From Macrostomum hystrix (Eukaryota > Platyhelminthes > Macrostomidae), in the NCBI GenBank assembly GCA_950097015.1, contig CATNEN010000028.1, forward strand, positions 248,001-312,000: DNA of 64,000 nucleotides. Direction: 5' to 3'. Below the pieces are notes generated by a model that was given only the letters and a program-made list of their open reading frames with translations, searched no databases and was not told where the DNA came from. The stretch's first letter is position 1; every line of letters begins with the position of its first letter. The position numbers and the translations under genes were made by a program. Below, in pieces: positions 32,660-45,316 of this stretch.

Positions 32660-33217
32660 GGACAATAGAAGACACAGTCTGATAATTTGTTACGTTAGCT
32701 AAATTTTTGGCATGCAAGCAAGATGGTCAGTACTGTTTTTATGACCAAATAAAGGTACGACTAAAAGTAATTATTGAGCTTGTCACTATAAGAATAGGCT
32801 TTGGACGGTGCAACCAGTCAAACAAGTCTTTGTGTTTTTGCTTGCCTCGAGTTGAGTGTTATACTGCTGTTTCGTTTGCATTAAATATTTTCTCTATACG
32901 GGCTTAATTGTTCGCATGAAATGGCTCGCGGTATTTATAAGGAGAAGCTACACCTGGCTGCTTTAATCCACTTAATTTGCATCTTTCTCTATGCAAACCC
33001 TCAACAGTCTTCACTTTATGCTCATATTTCATCCATAGAAAACTAGAAGATGCCACAGGGGTTTAGACTGCTCGTCAAACCCGCAATGCAGCCTTTCTCT
33101 TCTCTCCTTCTCTCAATATTTCTCTCCAACAGTCCATGGCAACGGACCAAGCTATTTGAGTACATTCGCACATCTCTAATTCTATTCCAACTCGGGCAGG
33201 CACAAATAAATGCAGCC
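32660..33217. other. Non-coding spacer upstream of the membrane-protein gene
   Basis: Two short open frames (32707-32907 and 33050-33235) show no domain and no splice support. Nothing else was identified. Confidence 0.4.
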
Positions 33218-33224
33218 TATAAAA
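33218..33224 (+). promoter_or_regulatory. TATA box candidate
   Basis: TATAAAA lies about 150 bp upstream of ATG 33374, leaving room for a start site near 33250 and a 5' UTR of about 120 bases. Confidence 0.45.
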
Positions 33225-33373
33225 AAGCTAAATAGAGTTTCCAGCGAAGGAAGGGCGAATAAGAACTTTCTGGTTTCGTCTCGTTCAACGCACTGGTAAA
33301 AAAGGACAGACGGACTGAAAATTCACCAGAAGTCGCGGAATAGCCCACCAGAGCCTGAGGAGCCTACCAAGTC

Positions 33374-34453
33374 ATGTCTACTGCCGCAGTTGCCACCGCG
33401 AGTACGACAGCGGCAGCTTCCAGCGTCTCCTCTTCTGACGCAGTGCCCAAATCCGTAATCACCATCTGCATCCTGGTAGCCGGCTTCGTGATCGGCGTGC
33501 TGGTGGCCAAGCTTGTAAACTATTGCTACAACCGGGCCGACGTGCCAGACAACGCCAGTGACATCAGCGAGCACACCAAGGGCCTGCTGCGCATCCAACT
33601 GGCCCTGCTGAAGATGGGCAAGTCCAGCGGCTTCGGCGGCGCAGACGCTGGCGGCGATCCGGAGGAGACGAAGCGGCAGCAGCAGGCCACGGTGCTGAGC
33701 ATGTGGAAGATGAAGGCGATGAACAAAGCGGCTGCCGTGCAGAAGACTCAAGAGGAGACAGCTGGAGGCGCAGCAACGACCGTCCAGATTGTCAACGAGG
33801 CCGACGCTGATGGGAACAAGAAGGCTGGTGCGGCTGCTGGCGGCAAGAAGGGAGGAGCCGGTGGAAAAGCTGGTAAGCAGGAACTGCAACAGAACAATCA
33901 ATTAACGGGCATTCACCATCAGGGCACGTCCTGAACTTCGTTTGGCAGGGATCGACAAGATTCCAGAGACCCAGTTCTGATTTTCTTGTTAGAAAGCTTG
34001 AAAGTTAGACTCTTTTATCGCAAAGTTCAATTTAATTTTTTAGCAGGTGCCAACACCAAGCCGAAGCCAGTGGTGAAGCCGAAGAAGCTGTTTCCGAACT
34101 CCCTGTCCGGTGTTGCACCAAAGGAGGCGTCGTCCAACAATGCGCAGTCGTCGGCAGCAGCTATAGCAACGTCAGCCACATCAAAGAACGCCGGCTCCTC
34201 GACGGCCAGAGACAGACCAGACAGTGTCGCTTCCAAGCCGAAGACGGAAAAGTCAGCTCCGCCTGCTGCGGCTTCCACTTCGGTGACGACACCGGGGACC
34301 GCTAATATGCCATCGGGCTCCGCGACGTCTAAGACAGTCTCGGCCAAAGCGAAGCCGCCGATGTCGAGAAGTCAGACGCCGACAACGGCTACAGTTGGCG
34401 GCGGAAAGTTAAAGACTAGCAGTGATCCGAGCAGTCCGAAGTCGAATGCCTAG
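33374..34453 (+). CDS. Single-pass membrane protein with low-complexity Ala/Ser/Lys tail
   Basis: Two exons, 33374-33872 and 34047-34453, join in phase 1 (donor GTAAGC, acceptor TTTTTAGCAG) to give 301 residues. A Ser/Thr/Ala-rich N-terminus is followed by one hydrophobic segment at about residues 28-48 (SVITICILVAGFVIGVLVAK). Then comes a conserved-looking stretch (SEHTKGLLRIQLALLKMGK; ATVLSMWKMKAMNK) and a long basic, Ser/Ala/Lys-rich tail. There is no signal peptide, so a type I or III anchor near the N-terminus is likely. I do not recognise the family. Confidence 0.7.
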
Positions 34454-35083
34454 TTGGGGCCTCAGTGTGCAGTCATATTAGTACCAGTAATTTGTGTTGC
34501 ATCGCAGTTTTCGTAGTGTGTTTAGTCCTTGATCGCTAATTTAAACCGGCGCCAAAAGAAAAGTTTACAACTGCTCGCAATTGGGATTCGTATACTCATT
34601 CCTGTCTCATCCGCATTTAGAAATCCCGATTGAGAAAGAGAAACGGTTGCCTTAAGATCATTTTTTGCTCTTTGTAAATTTTCGATGAATCTAGAAACTC
34701 TCGGACTGGCTGCCAGCCCCACACCCCTTTCAGCCCCCCCAATGCATATGCTTAAAGGGTAATTGAAATGTTAAAAATGTAGAAACAGAGAAAAATGAGC
34801 AGCTTTTCTGTCACGCGATTCTGTCATGAGCCTGCTCATGCACGCCTGGAATGCCCATGCATTGTATATTTAGTAAAGCGCATATATTGATAATTCATGG
34901 CATGGCAAAAAAATAGTGTTTCTAAACTAGCTGCCTTCGCTACCCTCTGGGTAGCCTCCCTGTGAGTTCTTATCAGTTCGTTATCAAAACTGGCTCTGAT
35001 GCAATCATTAAAATTGGCACTGGAGGCCTCACTGTGCACAAGCTGAAAACAAGAATGCATTAGAAAAGCCTATTTAAAACTGT
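34454..35083. other. 3' flank and spacer, no gene seen
   Basis: No supported ORF or RNA gene between the membrane-protein gene and the retroelement-like tail. Confidence 0.5.
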
Positions 35084-35276
35084 TTTTCGAATATTTAATC
35101 CCCTTGGCAATGGAATTAAGCTTAATAAAAACACGTGTACCGATTCGGGACCATTTGTGATCTTTTGGCGAAGGAATTGTGAAAATCGGTTAAGCCGTTC
35201 GGGAGCTAGTCGATTGCAAACAAGCAAGCAAGCAAGCAAGCAAGATTTTCATTTTTAGTATATTAGATAGCAAGTT
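35084..35276 (+). mobile_element. Retroelement-like 3' tail with (CAAG)n, copy 1
   Basis: Contains TTTTTCGAATATTTAATCCC, AAGCTTAATAAAAACACGTG, GAAAATCGGTTAAGCCGTTC, a run of CAAG units and ATTTTCATTTTTAGTATA. The same blocks in the same order form a second copy at 39395-39568. The GAAAATCGGTT..GCCGTTCGGGAG block resembles 3' ends of RTE-type non-LTR elements; the class is inferred. Confidence 0.6.
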
Positions 35277-35364
35277 TTGCCCCCCTTCGGGGAGCAGAAA
35301 TATTTTGATTTCGTCCAGTATACACTTTTTAGCAGCTGCATTTTCAGCCTTTTTACGCTACAAT

Positions 35365-36345
35365 GATCAGTTGACAATGATCCCCCAGTTGATAAAGATC
35401 CCCCAGTTGACAATAATCCCCCAGTTGATAATGATCCCCCAGTTGACAATGATCCCCCCGTTGACAATAATCCCCCAATTGATGATGATCACGCAGTTGA
35501 TTATGATCCCCCAGTTGACAATAATCCCTCAATTGATGATGATCACGCAGTTGACAATGATCCCCCAGTTAATGATGACTCCCCATTGATGATGATCCCC
35601 AGTTGACAATGTTCCCACAGCTGACAATGATCCCCGAGTTGACAATAATCCCCCAATTGATGATGATCACGCAGTTGACAATGATCCCCCAGTAAATGAT
35701 GACTCCCCATTGATGATAATCTCCAGTTGACAACGTTCCCCCAGTTGACAATGTTCCCACAGTTGACAATGATCCCCCAGTTGATGATGATCAACAAGTT
35801 GACAATGATCCCCCCAGTTCACAATGATCCTCCGGGTGATGATAAACCCCCAGTTGACAATGATCCCCAGATGACAATGATCCCCCAGTTGACATTGACA
35901 ATGATCTCCCAGTTGACAATGATCCCCCAGTTGACAATTATCCCCCAGTTAACCATGATCCCGCATTTGATGATGACTCCCCAGTTGACAATTATCCCCC
36001 AGTTGACAACTATCCCCCCGTTGACAATGATCCTCCAGTTGACCATGATCCCCCAGTTGACGATTATCCCCCAGTCGACAATTATCTCTCAGTTGACTAT
36101 GATCCCCCATTGATGGTGATCCCAGTTGACAATGTTCCCCCAGTTGAACATGATCCCCTAGTTGACAATGATCCCCTAGTTGATTATGATCCCGCATTTG
36201 GTGATGTTTCCCCGTGACAATTGTCCCCCAGTTGACAATTATCCCCCAGTTGCCAATGATCCTCCAGTTGACAATGATCCCCCAGTTGACAATTATCCCC
36301 CAGTTTACCATGATCCCCCAGTTGACGATTATCCACCAGTTCTGG
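35365..36345. repeat. Degenerate 18/19-bp minisatellite
   Basis: About 50 variable units around CCCAGTTGACAATGATCCC, with GATGATGATCACGC and GATGATGACTCCCC variants arranged in higher-order blocks (for example 35480-35570 and 35650-35710). Confidence 0.9.
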
Positions 36346-38985
36346 TTTAGCAATGATTCAAACGCTGGGTTAGCCATGATTCAAACTCTGGTTTTGCCAT
36401 GATTCAAACTCTGGTTTAGCCATGATTCAAACTCTGGTTTAGCCATGATTCAGAATCTAGGTTTAGCCATGATTCAGACGCTGGTTTAGCTATGATTCAA
36501 ACTCTGGTTTAGCCATGATCCAGACTCTGGTTTAGCCTTGATTCAGACTCTGGTTTAGCCATGATTTAGACTCTGGTGTAGCCATGATTCAGACTCTGGT
36601 TTAGCCATGATTCAGACTCTGGTTTAGCCATGATTCAGACTCTGGTTTAGCCATGATTCAGACTCTGGTTTAGCCATGATTCAGACTCTGGTTTAGCCAT
36701 GATCCAGACTCTGGTTTAGCCATGATTCAGACTCTGGTTTAGCCATGATTCAGACTCTGGTGTAGCCATGATTCAGACTCTGGTGTAGCCATGATTCAGA
36801 CTCTGGTTTAGCCATGATTCAGACTCTGGTTTAGCCATGATTCAGACTCTGGTTTAGCCATGATTCAGACTCTGGTTTAGCCATGATTCAGACTCTGGTT
36901 TAGCCATGATTCAGACTCTGGTTTAGCCATGATTCAGACTCTGGTTTAGCCATGATTCAGACTCTGGTTTAGCTATGATTCAGACTCTGGTGTAGCCATG
37001 ATTCAGACTCTGGTTTAGCCATGATTCAGACTCTGGTGTAGCCATGATTCAGACTCTGGTTTAGCCATGATTCAGACTCTGGTTTAGCCATGATTCAGAC
37101 TCTGGTTTAGCCATGATTCAAACTCTGGTTTAGCCATGATTCAGACTCTGGTGTAGCCATGATTCAGACTCTGGTTTAGCTATGATTCAAACTCTGGTTT
37201 AGCCATGATTCAGACTCTGGTTTAGCCATGATTCTGACTCTGGTTTAGCCATGATTCAGACTCTGGTTTAGCTATGATTCAGACTCTGGTGTAGCCATGA
37301 TTCAGACTCTGGTTTAGCCATGATTCAGACTCTGGTTTAGCCATGATTCAGACTCTGGTTTAGCCATGATTCAGACTCTGGTTTAGCTATGATTCAAACT
37401 CTGGTTTAGCCATGATTCAGACTCTGGTTTAGCCATGATTCAGACTCTGGTTTAGCTATGATTCAGACTCTGGTGTAGCCATGATTCAGACTCTGGTTTA
37501 GCCATGATTCAGACTCTGGTGTAGCCATGATTCAGACTCTGGTTTAGCCATGATTCAGACTCTGGTTTAGCCATGATTCAGACTCTGGTTTAGCCATGAT
37601 TCAAACTCTGGTTTAGCCATGATTCAGACTCTGGTGTAGCCATGATTCAGACTCTGGTTTAGCTATGATTCAAACTCTGGTTTAGCCATGATTCAGACTC
37701 TGGTTTAGCCATGATTCTGACTCTGGTTTAGCCATGATTCAGACTCTGGTTTAGCTATGATTCAGACTCTGGTGTAGCCATGATTCAGACTCTGGTTTAG
37801 CCATGATTCAGACTCTGGTTTAGCCATGATTCAGACTCTGGTTTAGCCATGATTCAGACTCTGGTTTAGCTATGATTCAAACTCTGGTTTAGCCATGATT
37901 CAGACTCTGGTTTAGCCATGATTCAGACTCTGGTTTAGCCATGATTCAAACTCTGGTTTAGCCATGATTCAGACTCTGGTGTAGCCATGATTCAGACTCT
38001 GGTTTAGCTATGATTCAAACTCTGGTTTAGCCATGATTCAGACCCTGGTTTAGCCATGATTCAAACTCTGGTTTAGCCATGATTCAGACTCTGGTTTAGC
38101 CATGATTTAAACTCTGTTTTAGCCATGATTCAGACCCTGGTTTAGCCATGATTCAAACTCTGGTTTAGCCATGATTCAGACTCTGGTTTTGCCATGATTC
38201 AGACTCTGGTTTAGCCATGATTCAGACTCTGGTTTAGCCATGATTCAGACTCTGGTTTAGCCATGATTCAAACTCTGGTTTAGCCATGATTCAAGCTCTG
38301 GTTTAGCCATGATTCAGACGCTGGTTTGGCCATGATTCAAGCTCTATTTTTGCCATGATTCAGACTCTGGTTTAGCCATGATTCAGACTCTGGTTTAGCC
38401 ATGATTCAAACTCTGGTTTAGCCATGATTCAGACTCTGGTTTAGCCATGATTCAGACTCTGGTTTAGCCATGATGCAAACTCTGGTTTAGCCATGATTCA
38501 GACCCTGGTTTAGCCATGATTCAGACTCTGGTTTAGCCATGATTCAGACCCTGGTTTAGCCATGATTCAAACTCTGGTTTAGCCATGATTCAGACTCTGG
38601 TTTAGCCATGATTTAAACTCTGTTTTAGCCATGATTCAGACCCTGGTTTAGCCATGATTCAAACTCTGGTTTAGCCATGATTCAGACTCTGGTTTTGCCA
38701 TGATTCAGACTCTGGTTTAGCCATGATTCAGACGCTGGTTTAGCCATGATTCAGATTCAGACTCTGGTTTAGCCATGATTCAAACTCTGGGTTAGCCATG
38801 ATTCAGACTCTGGTTTAGCCATGATTCAAACTCTGGTTTAGCCATGATTCAGACTCCAGTTTAGCCATGATTCAGACTCTGGTTTAGCCATGATTCAAGC
38901 TCTGGTTTAGCCATGATTCAGACGCTGGTTTAGCCATGATTCAAGCTCTATTTTTGCCATGATTCAAACTCAGGTTTGCTATGAT
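36346..38985. repeat. 23-bp minisatellite, about 115 units
   Basis: Units are CTGGTTTAGCCATGATTCAG plus ACT, with GGTGTAGCC, TTCAAACT and TAGCTATG variants. A block of about 500 bp near 36960-37430 is repeated in the same variant order at about 37450-37900, showing long-range unequal exchange. Confidence 0.95.
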
Positions 38986-39394
38986 TTATGATATTTTATT
39001 TACGAAATGAAAAAAAAAATCAAAATAATCTTCAATCACTACTGGCTGAAAATTAGTCTAAATGATTTGACGCAGTGCAGAATCGAACCCTAGCCTAGCC
39101 TATAACCTATTCCTAGTGCCTACACATCGGCTATTCCGACTGTTGGTTAGTGGGTGCAAAAATCAGCCTTATAAAATGAATTCTCAAAGTTCTGGCTTTG
39201 TACAATGAAGTGAGAAAATAGAGTACACTCAGTCTCGCGGTTGGTTGTGTACATTTATTTCAAATTTGTCTCCAGAGTGCAGGCTTCTAACTCAGTCAGC
39301 GAGGGGGTGTTGCGCAATTTGACGATGCAATTCCAATTCAGCGGCAGTGAGTAAAATTCTCAATAGGCCAAGATGGTTTGACCTTTGAAAAATC

Positions 39395-39568
39395 ATGTTT
39401 TTCGAATATTTAATCCCTTTAGCAATAAAGTTAAGCTTAATAAAAATACGTGTAAAATTGTCCCCATATTTGGCATCTTTTGGTGAAGAAATGGTGAAAA
39501 TCGGTTGAGCCGTTCGGGAGAAAATCAATTACAACCAAGCAAGCATTTCATTTTTAGTATAGTGGATA
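39395..39568 (+). mobile_element. Retroelement-like 3' tail, copy 2
   Basis: Same ordered blocks as at 35.1-35.3 kb (TTTTTCGAATATTTAATCCC, AAGCTTAATAAAAATACGTG, GAAAATCGGTTGAGCCGTTC, CAAGCAAGC, CATTTTTAGTATA). Both copies have the same orientation and flank the two arrays between them. Confidence 0.6.
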
Positions 39569-39779
39569 TATGAAATGAGAAACTAAACTTATTGAGTAGT
39601 TCACTTGACTTTCAAGAATATTATCTATTTTGCGCCTTTTGGCTTTGCTGTCTATGGCCAATCCTTAAGAAAGGGAGAGTGAAGGAAGAGTTTCTCGCGT
39701 GTCTGAGTGAGTGAGAGCCAGAGCGATAGGGACACATTCAAACACAAAGCTGCCACCCAGTTGACAGAGAACGCTAGCG

Positions 39780-42700
39780 ATGAGCAAGAAGAAAGATATG
39801 CACGACGATGTTCGCCAGGAATTGAACACGTTGACGGAGAACATGCGAGGAAAGCGTGCGGAAATGTACGACCGGACGAAGGACATGCTGAACGACGTCC
39901 TCGTCTACCGGGATATGCCCCGGCCAGACCAGCTGCTGCCGCCCATGGTCGATGAGTTCATGGAGAACGGCCTGTTGATGGAGCCGATGGAGGCGCGACC
40001 TTCGGTGGAGCTGCCGAAGCACTACTACAACTTCAACGCACCAGAGAATAATTTCATGGTATCGCTTCTTCTGGATGGCAACGATAGCCGACTGCGCCGT
40101 ATGCTATCCCAGGTGCACACCAGGGCGCTGTTCAAGGAGGATCGCTATTACCAGGTTGTGGACGAACCGACTCTGTACTTTCGAGGCTCGGGATGCATCG
40201 ACTATCCAGTCTTTCACGGTGAGAATCCAGTGTGCTGAATAAAATTGCGCACCTGAAGTAATACTTTGGAATTCTACAAGATACCCATAATACAAATATT
40301 TCCATCGTTTTCTGCTATTTAAGAACTAAAAGACTAGACTGACTACTGACGATTAATAATAATTGATAATAATTGCAGGAGGGCTGCGGACAATGGCACA
40401 TCACTTGTTGACACTATACCCGCAGCGAGGAGGCAATTCTGCCTATTTCGCTGACTCCTGAGCACACATGCACACAGATACTGTACGCAGGCACACACAC
40501 ACTGCATGTGTACATCTGCCCTGACTTTCTCATCGTCAGGAAGTGTACACTCTCACTGCGCCTGAAGGTTGGCCCTTAAGGGCTTAAATTGCACGAGAAG
40601 CCCCAAAGCTCTCTCTCTGCGGCTGCGCCCCAAATGAATGTGGCCTCGTCGCAGAATCGAGCTCAGGGACCTTGGCGTGAGGGGTGACCGCGTTAACCAC
40701 TCTGCCACTCACCCCGCATTAACCACTCTACAGGCAATATATTTTTTATATAATATAAAGAAAATATATCTACTTCCTTTTCTCAAAAACTTTCTAGACA
40801 AGGTGGTCATGTACCTTACGGCCACTGGCTTAATGATATTTCTGAAGTCCACCACAGCCCTGATGGCCTCGTCCTGCATCCTGGGCAAAGGCCAGCCACC
40901 GCGTACGCAAGCCGCCGCACGGGCCCGCGAAGCTCGCCAGTCAAAGCGCAAGAAGCCGCAGTCTGAGTTTGCCGCGGTACAAGCCTATGAGCAGAAAAAG
41001 AAGGACACGCCGACACCGCTGTTTAACGTGTACGCCTATCAGTACGCCACCTACGTGCACTGCTCCGATGGGGACATCCTTCGCTTCCAACTCGATTATC
41101 TGGCCATCAAGCGGAAGTTCTATGACGCTTTACCATTCTTGCTGCAGATGGACTGGCGGCCCAACTCGCCTTCGCTGCTGATGTACAGGCGGCGTTATTT
41201 CCAGTACATGACGCCCTTCCTGGACTGGGTGGACCTTGTTCGTTATCTTATGAAATCGAGCCCCACTCTACCAACCTCTAAAATCTACGAGCGTATGATC
41301 AGCGCCAACAATGACAACATAACACTGTCCGACATGAAGTACCTGGGCCAGACCATGCTGGAGTGCTTCGAAATTCGCAAGCTCTCTAAGGCCAACTGCA
41401 AGATCAGGGCCTACCACGGCGTTTACGTTGGCCGCAAGATTCTCAAGGACAAGGAGCCGCAGACACACGCCGACTACAAGGAGGCCTTCGGGCACGGCTT
41501 GGCCGTGCGACCCGTCATTCCGCACGTGTGCTCTCCGACGAGGCGTTTCTTAGTACACCTGTACTACTATGACAAGATCAGTCTGTCCACAATGGCCCAG
41601 GTGGTCTCCGTAGTCGAGTACATGCTGAAGCAGGACTTCTTTAGCATGCATCCGCTGTGCAAGCTATCGTCTATCCACTTGGAACCCATCATCTTCCAAA
41701 TATACGATTTTGTCTGGATGATTCGCAAGGACAATATCGGCAAGAAGGAATTCCTGCGCCACGAAACCTGGGACATGATTAAAACGGTAAGTAAAAATGA
41801 CAAATAAGTAGAAATTATTTCGCGCTTTGAATTTGTACTTAAAAAGTGATTGCATTTATCTTCTGCATCGTTTTAGTGCGATGAAGCCTATGCATGGTAC
41901 CTGCGCTGGGACGTGCTGAACTGCGTCAGTCTTCTATTCGGCATCTGCCAGAACGCCCTAATCAAGGATCTAAACGAGTCGGTTATTGAGCGCATAGTAA
42001 CGCTAATTATCGAAGTGCTGCGCAGCTCAGAGTACATGGAATCCGTGATGTCCTACAGCTTCTTTGACACCTACTTTGGCCTTACTAGCACCGTCAACTG
42101 CGTGCCCAACCTACAGTCCCGCTGCGTGCTGCGTGTGCTGAAACGGGTGCCCTTGTATCTTGTGGAGAAATTCTCCGCTCCCACCCTGCTCGGCATGTTC
42201 ACTCACCGCTTCTGGCGCAGGTCCAACGATCACGTTAAGCCGCCGCCGCGCACCCTGCATGATATTAGCGAATTTCTTGTCATGCGCAATCGGCGCATGT
42301 CGATGAAGACGGCTGCCGATGGCGGCGGCGAAGCAATGTCCGGTACGTCCGCCATGGGCGCCGGTGGAGCCGTCACGCTATTTTATCGAGACTACGAAAG
42401 CATGCCAGAGATCACTGCCGAAGATGAGCAGGCCATGGACAATGACAGGAATGACAATACTCGCAAAGAGGAGGAGGAACGCGTACACGTGGCCGAGTAC
42501 AAGCGACTTGAGACAGACTTCCGCTACTCCCAGATTTTCACCGACTCTTTCTTCCAAGTGAGTCACTATTCGATTTAATTAATCCTGAATCAATATTAGG
42601 ATCATTGATCGTCCTTTTTTGAGCATTCTCTAACTCAATTGTGATATTGTCGATTCGGGGATTTGAAATAAACTTGTTTTACCCCCCGAAACTTTAGGCG

Positions 42701-42787
42701 ACCGGTCGGCCAAGAATATTTTACGACGAGAACGCACAGATGAAGATGTGCAAACAGCGCAGTCGGGAGCTCTTCAAGCCGCTATAA
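39780..42787 (+). CDS. Unrecognised 732-residue mostly helical protein
   Basis: Four exons join in phase: 39780-40218, 40798-41786, 41877-42557 and 42698-42787, with donors GTGAGA, GTAAGT and GTGAGT and acceptors TTTCTAG, TTTTAG and ACTTTAG. The start (ATGAGCAAGAAG) gives a basic N-terminus. The middle is rich in Tyr, Leu and Phe with helical character (FYDALPFLLQMDWRPNSPS; RRYFQYMTPFLDWVDLVRYL). The C-terminal third contains a Met/Gly-rich loop and an acidic stretch. There is no signal peptide and no clear membrane segment, although one hydrophobic stretch (MYLTATGLMIFLKST) is near residue 150. The well-kept exon structure indicates a functional, probably conserved gene. A cilium-associated or armadillo-like protein is possible, but I cannot name it. 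Confidence 0.75.
40372..40720 (-). mobile_element. tRNA-derived SINE, first family, minus orientation
   Basis: Lies in intron 1 of the 732-residue gene. Read on the minus strand, the head (40716-40640) has GAGTGGCAGAGTGGTTAACG (A box) and GAGCTCGATTC (B box). The body shares GGGGCTTCTCGTGCA and AATTGCCTCCTCGCTGC with the SINE at 9.1 kb. The tail is AATTATTATCAATTATT-like. Confidence 0.85.
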
Positions 42788-43160
42788 ACCAGCGCGGCGA
42801 CTGTCTAAATTCATTCCGAAACCAAGCCAAGCTTCTGGGAGCCAAACTGCTTCTATATTAACTTTTTTTTGCACGAAACAATCACCTTAGAATCGCTCTA
42901 AAGAATGAAACAGCTGCGGCACTTCTACAAATATATAATTTTCCAAGACAAATATGTTTTTTTAATAGAACGAGTTCCTTTCGAACGAACGCTCCGACAC
43001 GGAAGTATTAAGGAAGTTGCTGCATTTCGATGCAATTTCTTTTAAATCCGCAAAATGTTTACTCATTTTCTCAAACGTTTAACTATAGCTATTTTGATAA
43101 AGATAAAAACACACTTTATTAAGTTTGAAAAAGGAAAATTATATTCTTATTCTGCAACGA
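42788..43160. other. Convergent 3' flanks, no gene seen
   Basis: AT-rich sequence between the stop of the plus-strand 732-residue gene and the minus-strand channel gene. It should contain both 3' UTRs. Confidence 0.5.
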
Positions 43161-43169
43161 TGTAAAAAT

Positions 43170-43175
43170 TTTATT
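43170..43175 (-). terminator. Polyadenylation signal of the DEG/ENaC gene
   Basis: AATAAA on the minus strand, about 90 bp past the stop codon at 43261. Confidence 0.55.
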
Positions 43176-43260
43176 AGCGGGTACAGTGAGATATTTTGCC
43201 CTTCAAGCCCCAGCTGAGATTTCTTCAAACTGCGCGCGCTGCCTGAAGACGTCAGTCAGT

Positions 43261-45316
43261 TTAGCAGCCGTTGCCGATGTCGCTCCAACGTCTCAGCGTC
43301 GTGACGTCCAGCCCGACGTCGCTCCAAAGGCGCAGCCGGCCAACCATCGACGGTGAAGGCGATGGCTGCTGCTGCGCCCTCTCCTCAGCCTGAATCTCCA
43401 CGCGCAGCTCCGGCGGCCTCGACAGCCGGCGACGCTGACGCATCTCCGCGGCTGCGGCCGAAGCGGCAGCCAGCACTGTTGCCGCTCTTTCACGGCAGCG
43501 GCGAACAGCTCGATGCGACAGAAGGAAGATCAGCTCCACAACCTCAAAGGCAAAGGTGAGCGTAACGCCGATGGTCAAACTGCCGAGTCCGCCTATTCGA
43601 CTGACCAGTGCGCTCAGCGTGATCTGCAGCTTCTCCTGCTTCACAACCGTGTTGTAATTCAGCCGGGCAACCTTGATGAGCGCCATTCGCTCCACCAGAG
43701 GCTGATCCTCTGTTGTGTTGGTCCAGTCGTCAGAGATGCTGATGCTGTCCAATTCGGAGAACTTGAGCAGCTCGGGCACAGCCCAGCGGGCCAGTTTGTC
43801 GGAGGCGTTGACCGAGGCATGCCTCAGCGCGCCGTTAACGAAGCCCATCCAGCGCAGCTGCCACATTCGCGGCGCCCAGTTGGCCACAGATAGGTGGCTC
43901 TCGTAAAAGTACTGCGAGCACGGCTTGCGACACGGGCCAAGGGTGAACTGTCGCATGCTGTCGCTGAGATTCAGGCGTTGGACGCAGCGCTGACGCTTCA
44001 GAAAGTTCTCGAGCTCAGCTTCGTGGAAGTGGTTGCAATATGGGACCTGCTTTGTTGGCAACTGCGGTCGAATGTGAAAAGCAGACAGGCAGTTGCAGCT
44101 GTTGAGCACGGTGAGGCCTATGTGCGAGCTGACGCAGGCCGACTGGGTATAGTTGTACACGTGGTCGTGATCACTGATTTGAGGCTGGTCAGCCGGGGTG
44201 GAGCATTCGCCTTCCGGGTAGTTTTCTTTCTCGACGCGCACCTAATTTGGACCGGATGATATGGAATCGGACCAAGTATCAGAGGACCTCACCGAAAACT
44301 TTTATGTGCACTATCGCATATCAAAACATCTTCCATCTTCTAAAAGTACATCTCACCGTCCGATAGCGAATCAGCGTCGCTGTGCCTGTCTGCACAGTGA
44401 AGCTGTCCACGTCCACATCCGGGTGAGTCCCCGGCTCATGAAGCACCACCCGAAAACCCGTGGCCTGGCTGAAAACATTGAACGCCTGCTCCTCTGCCTC
44501 CCACAGAGTCTCATTGTCAACCGGGCTTTGACCGAACAGATCGGAGTTGCGAACGTTCGACAAAATCAGAGACACCTCGCTGAGGTGCTCCGTCCAGCTC
44601 TGCATGTGCACGGTGTGGCAGGTGAAAAACTCTGAATGGTGGACGCGGGTCGAATTGAACTGGCAGTTTGCTTCTTGCAGCTTCGATGGATTGGCGTTGG
44701 CAATGTGGCGAGTGATGCAGAAGGGCATGAGGTCAGTCAGCGGGTGACTAATCATTCCCAGCTCAGTCTCGTTCATCAGCTGAAAGTAGGTCGTAACCCG
44801 ATCGCTGTGGAACACATTGGATGCGTCGATGAAGCGACCCTGTCTGATCAAGTGGCCCATGGCGCGGCGAAGACCGCGCGACAGATTCGCGGGGCTGGCG
44901 ATGCGGCCGGAGCGCCAGTGCAGCCTGGCCTCAGGAGCGAACGGGCTGAGCGAACACACAGTCAGGCTGGGAAACGGCGTCGGGTCGTTCACTCTCTCTT
45001 CCACCTGGAAGTTGGTGTGAAAAGCCAGGTATTCGCTGACGAGGTTGTGCGAACAGTAGAGCAGGAAGCACGTCATGCTTATCAGGTAGAGCAGCCAGTG
45101 CAGGCGCAGCACTGGGTGGCGGGTTGTGTAACACTTTCGAACGCCTCTGAGTGTGGTGTTCTCAACGAACGTCTTTAGAGCGAACCGAATCCACTCAGAC
45201 TGAGAGGTTTTTACGGCGCTGTGAGCAGCGTTTTGCTGATCAATTTGAGCCGCGATTTCAGCAGCCATTGCTGCATCTGTGGCTTCTCGTGAGGTGCCGG
45301 GCACTGCCATCAGCAT
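43261..45316 (-). CDS. DEG/ENaC-family ion channel
   Basis: Two exons, 45316-44357 and 44241-43261, join in phase 0 (donor GTGAGA, acceptor AAATTAG) to give 646 residues. There is a cytosolic N-terminus with the family's FALKTFVENTTLRGVRKCY stretch, then TM1 at about residues 72-90 (HWLLYLISMTCFLLYC). FPSLTVCSLSPFAPE follows at the start of the ectodomain. A Cys-rich extracellular region carries C-x-C pairs (NSCNCLSAFH, GPCRKPCSQ). TM2 starts near SRIGGLGSLTIGVTLTFAFE. The usual G-x-S selectivity triplet reads GVT here. Family knowledge: trimeric sodium or cation channels gated by peptide, acid or force; the ligand cannot be told from sequence. The start used is the first Met of the open frame. 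Confidence 0.85.

Noticed and set aside
43293-45178. Several plus-strand frames of 60-180 codons opposite the channel gene
   Set aside because: They are antisense shadows of the DEG/ENaC exons, whose transmembrane and Cys patterns are clear on the minus strand.
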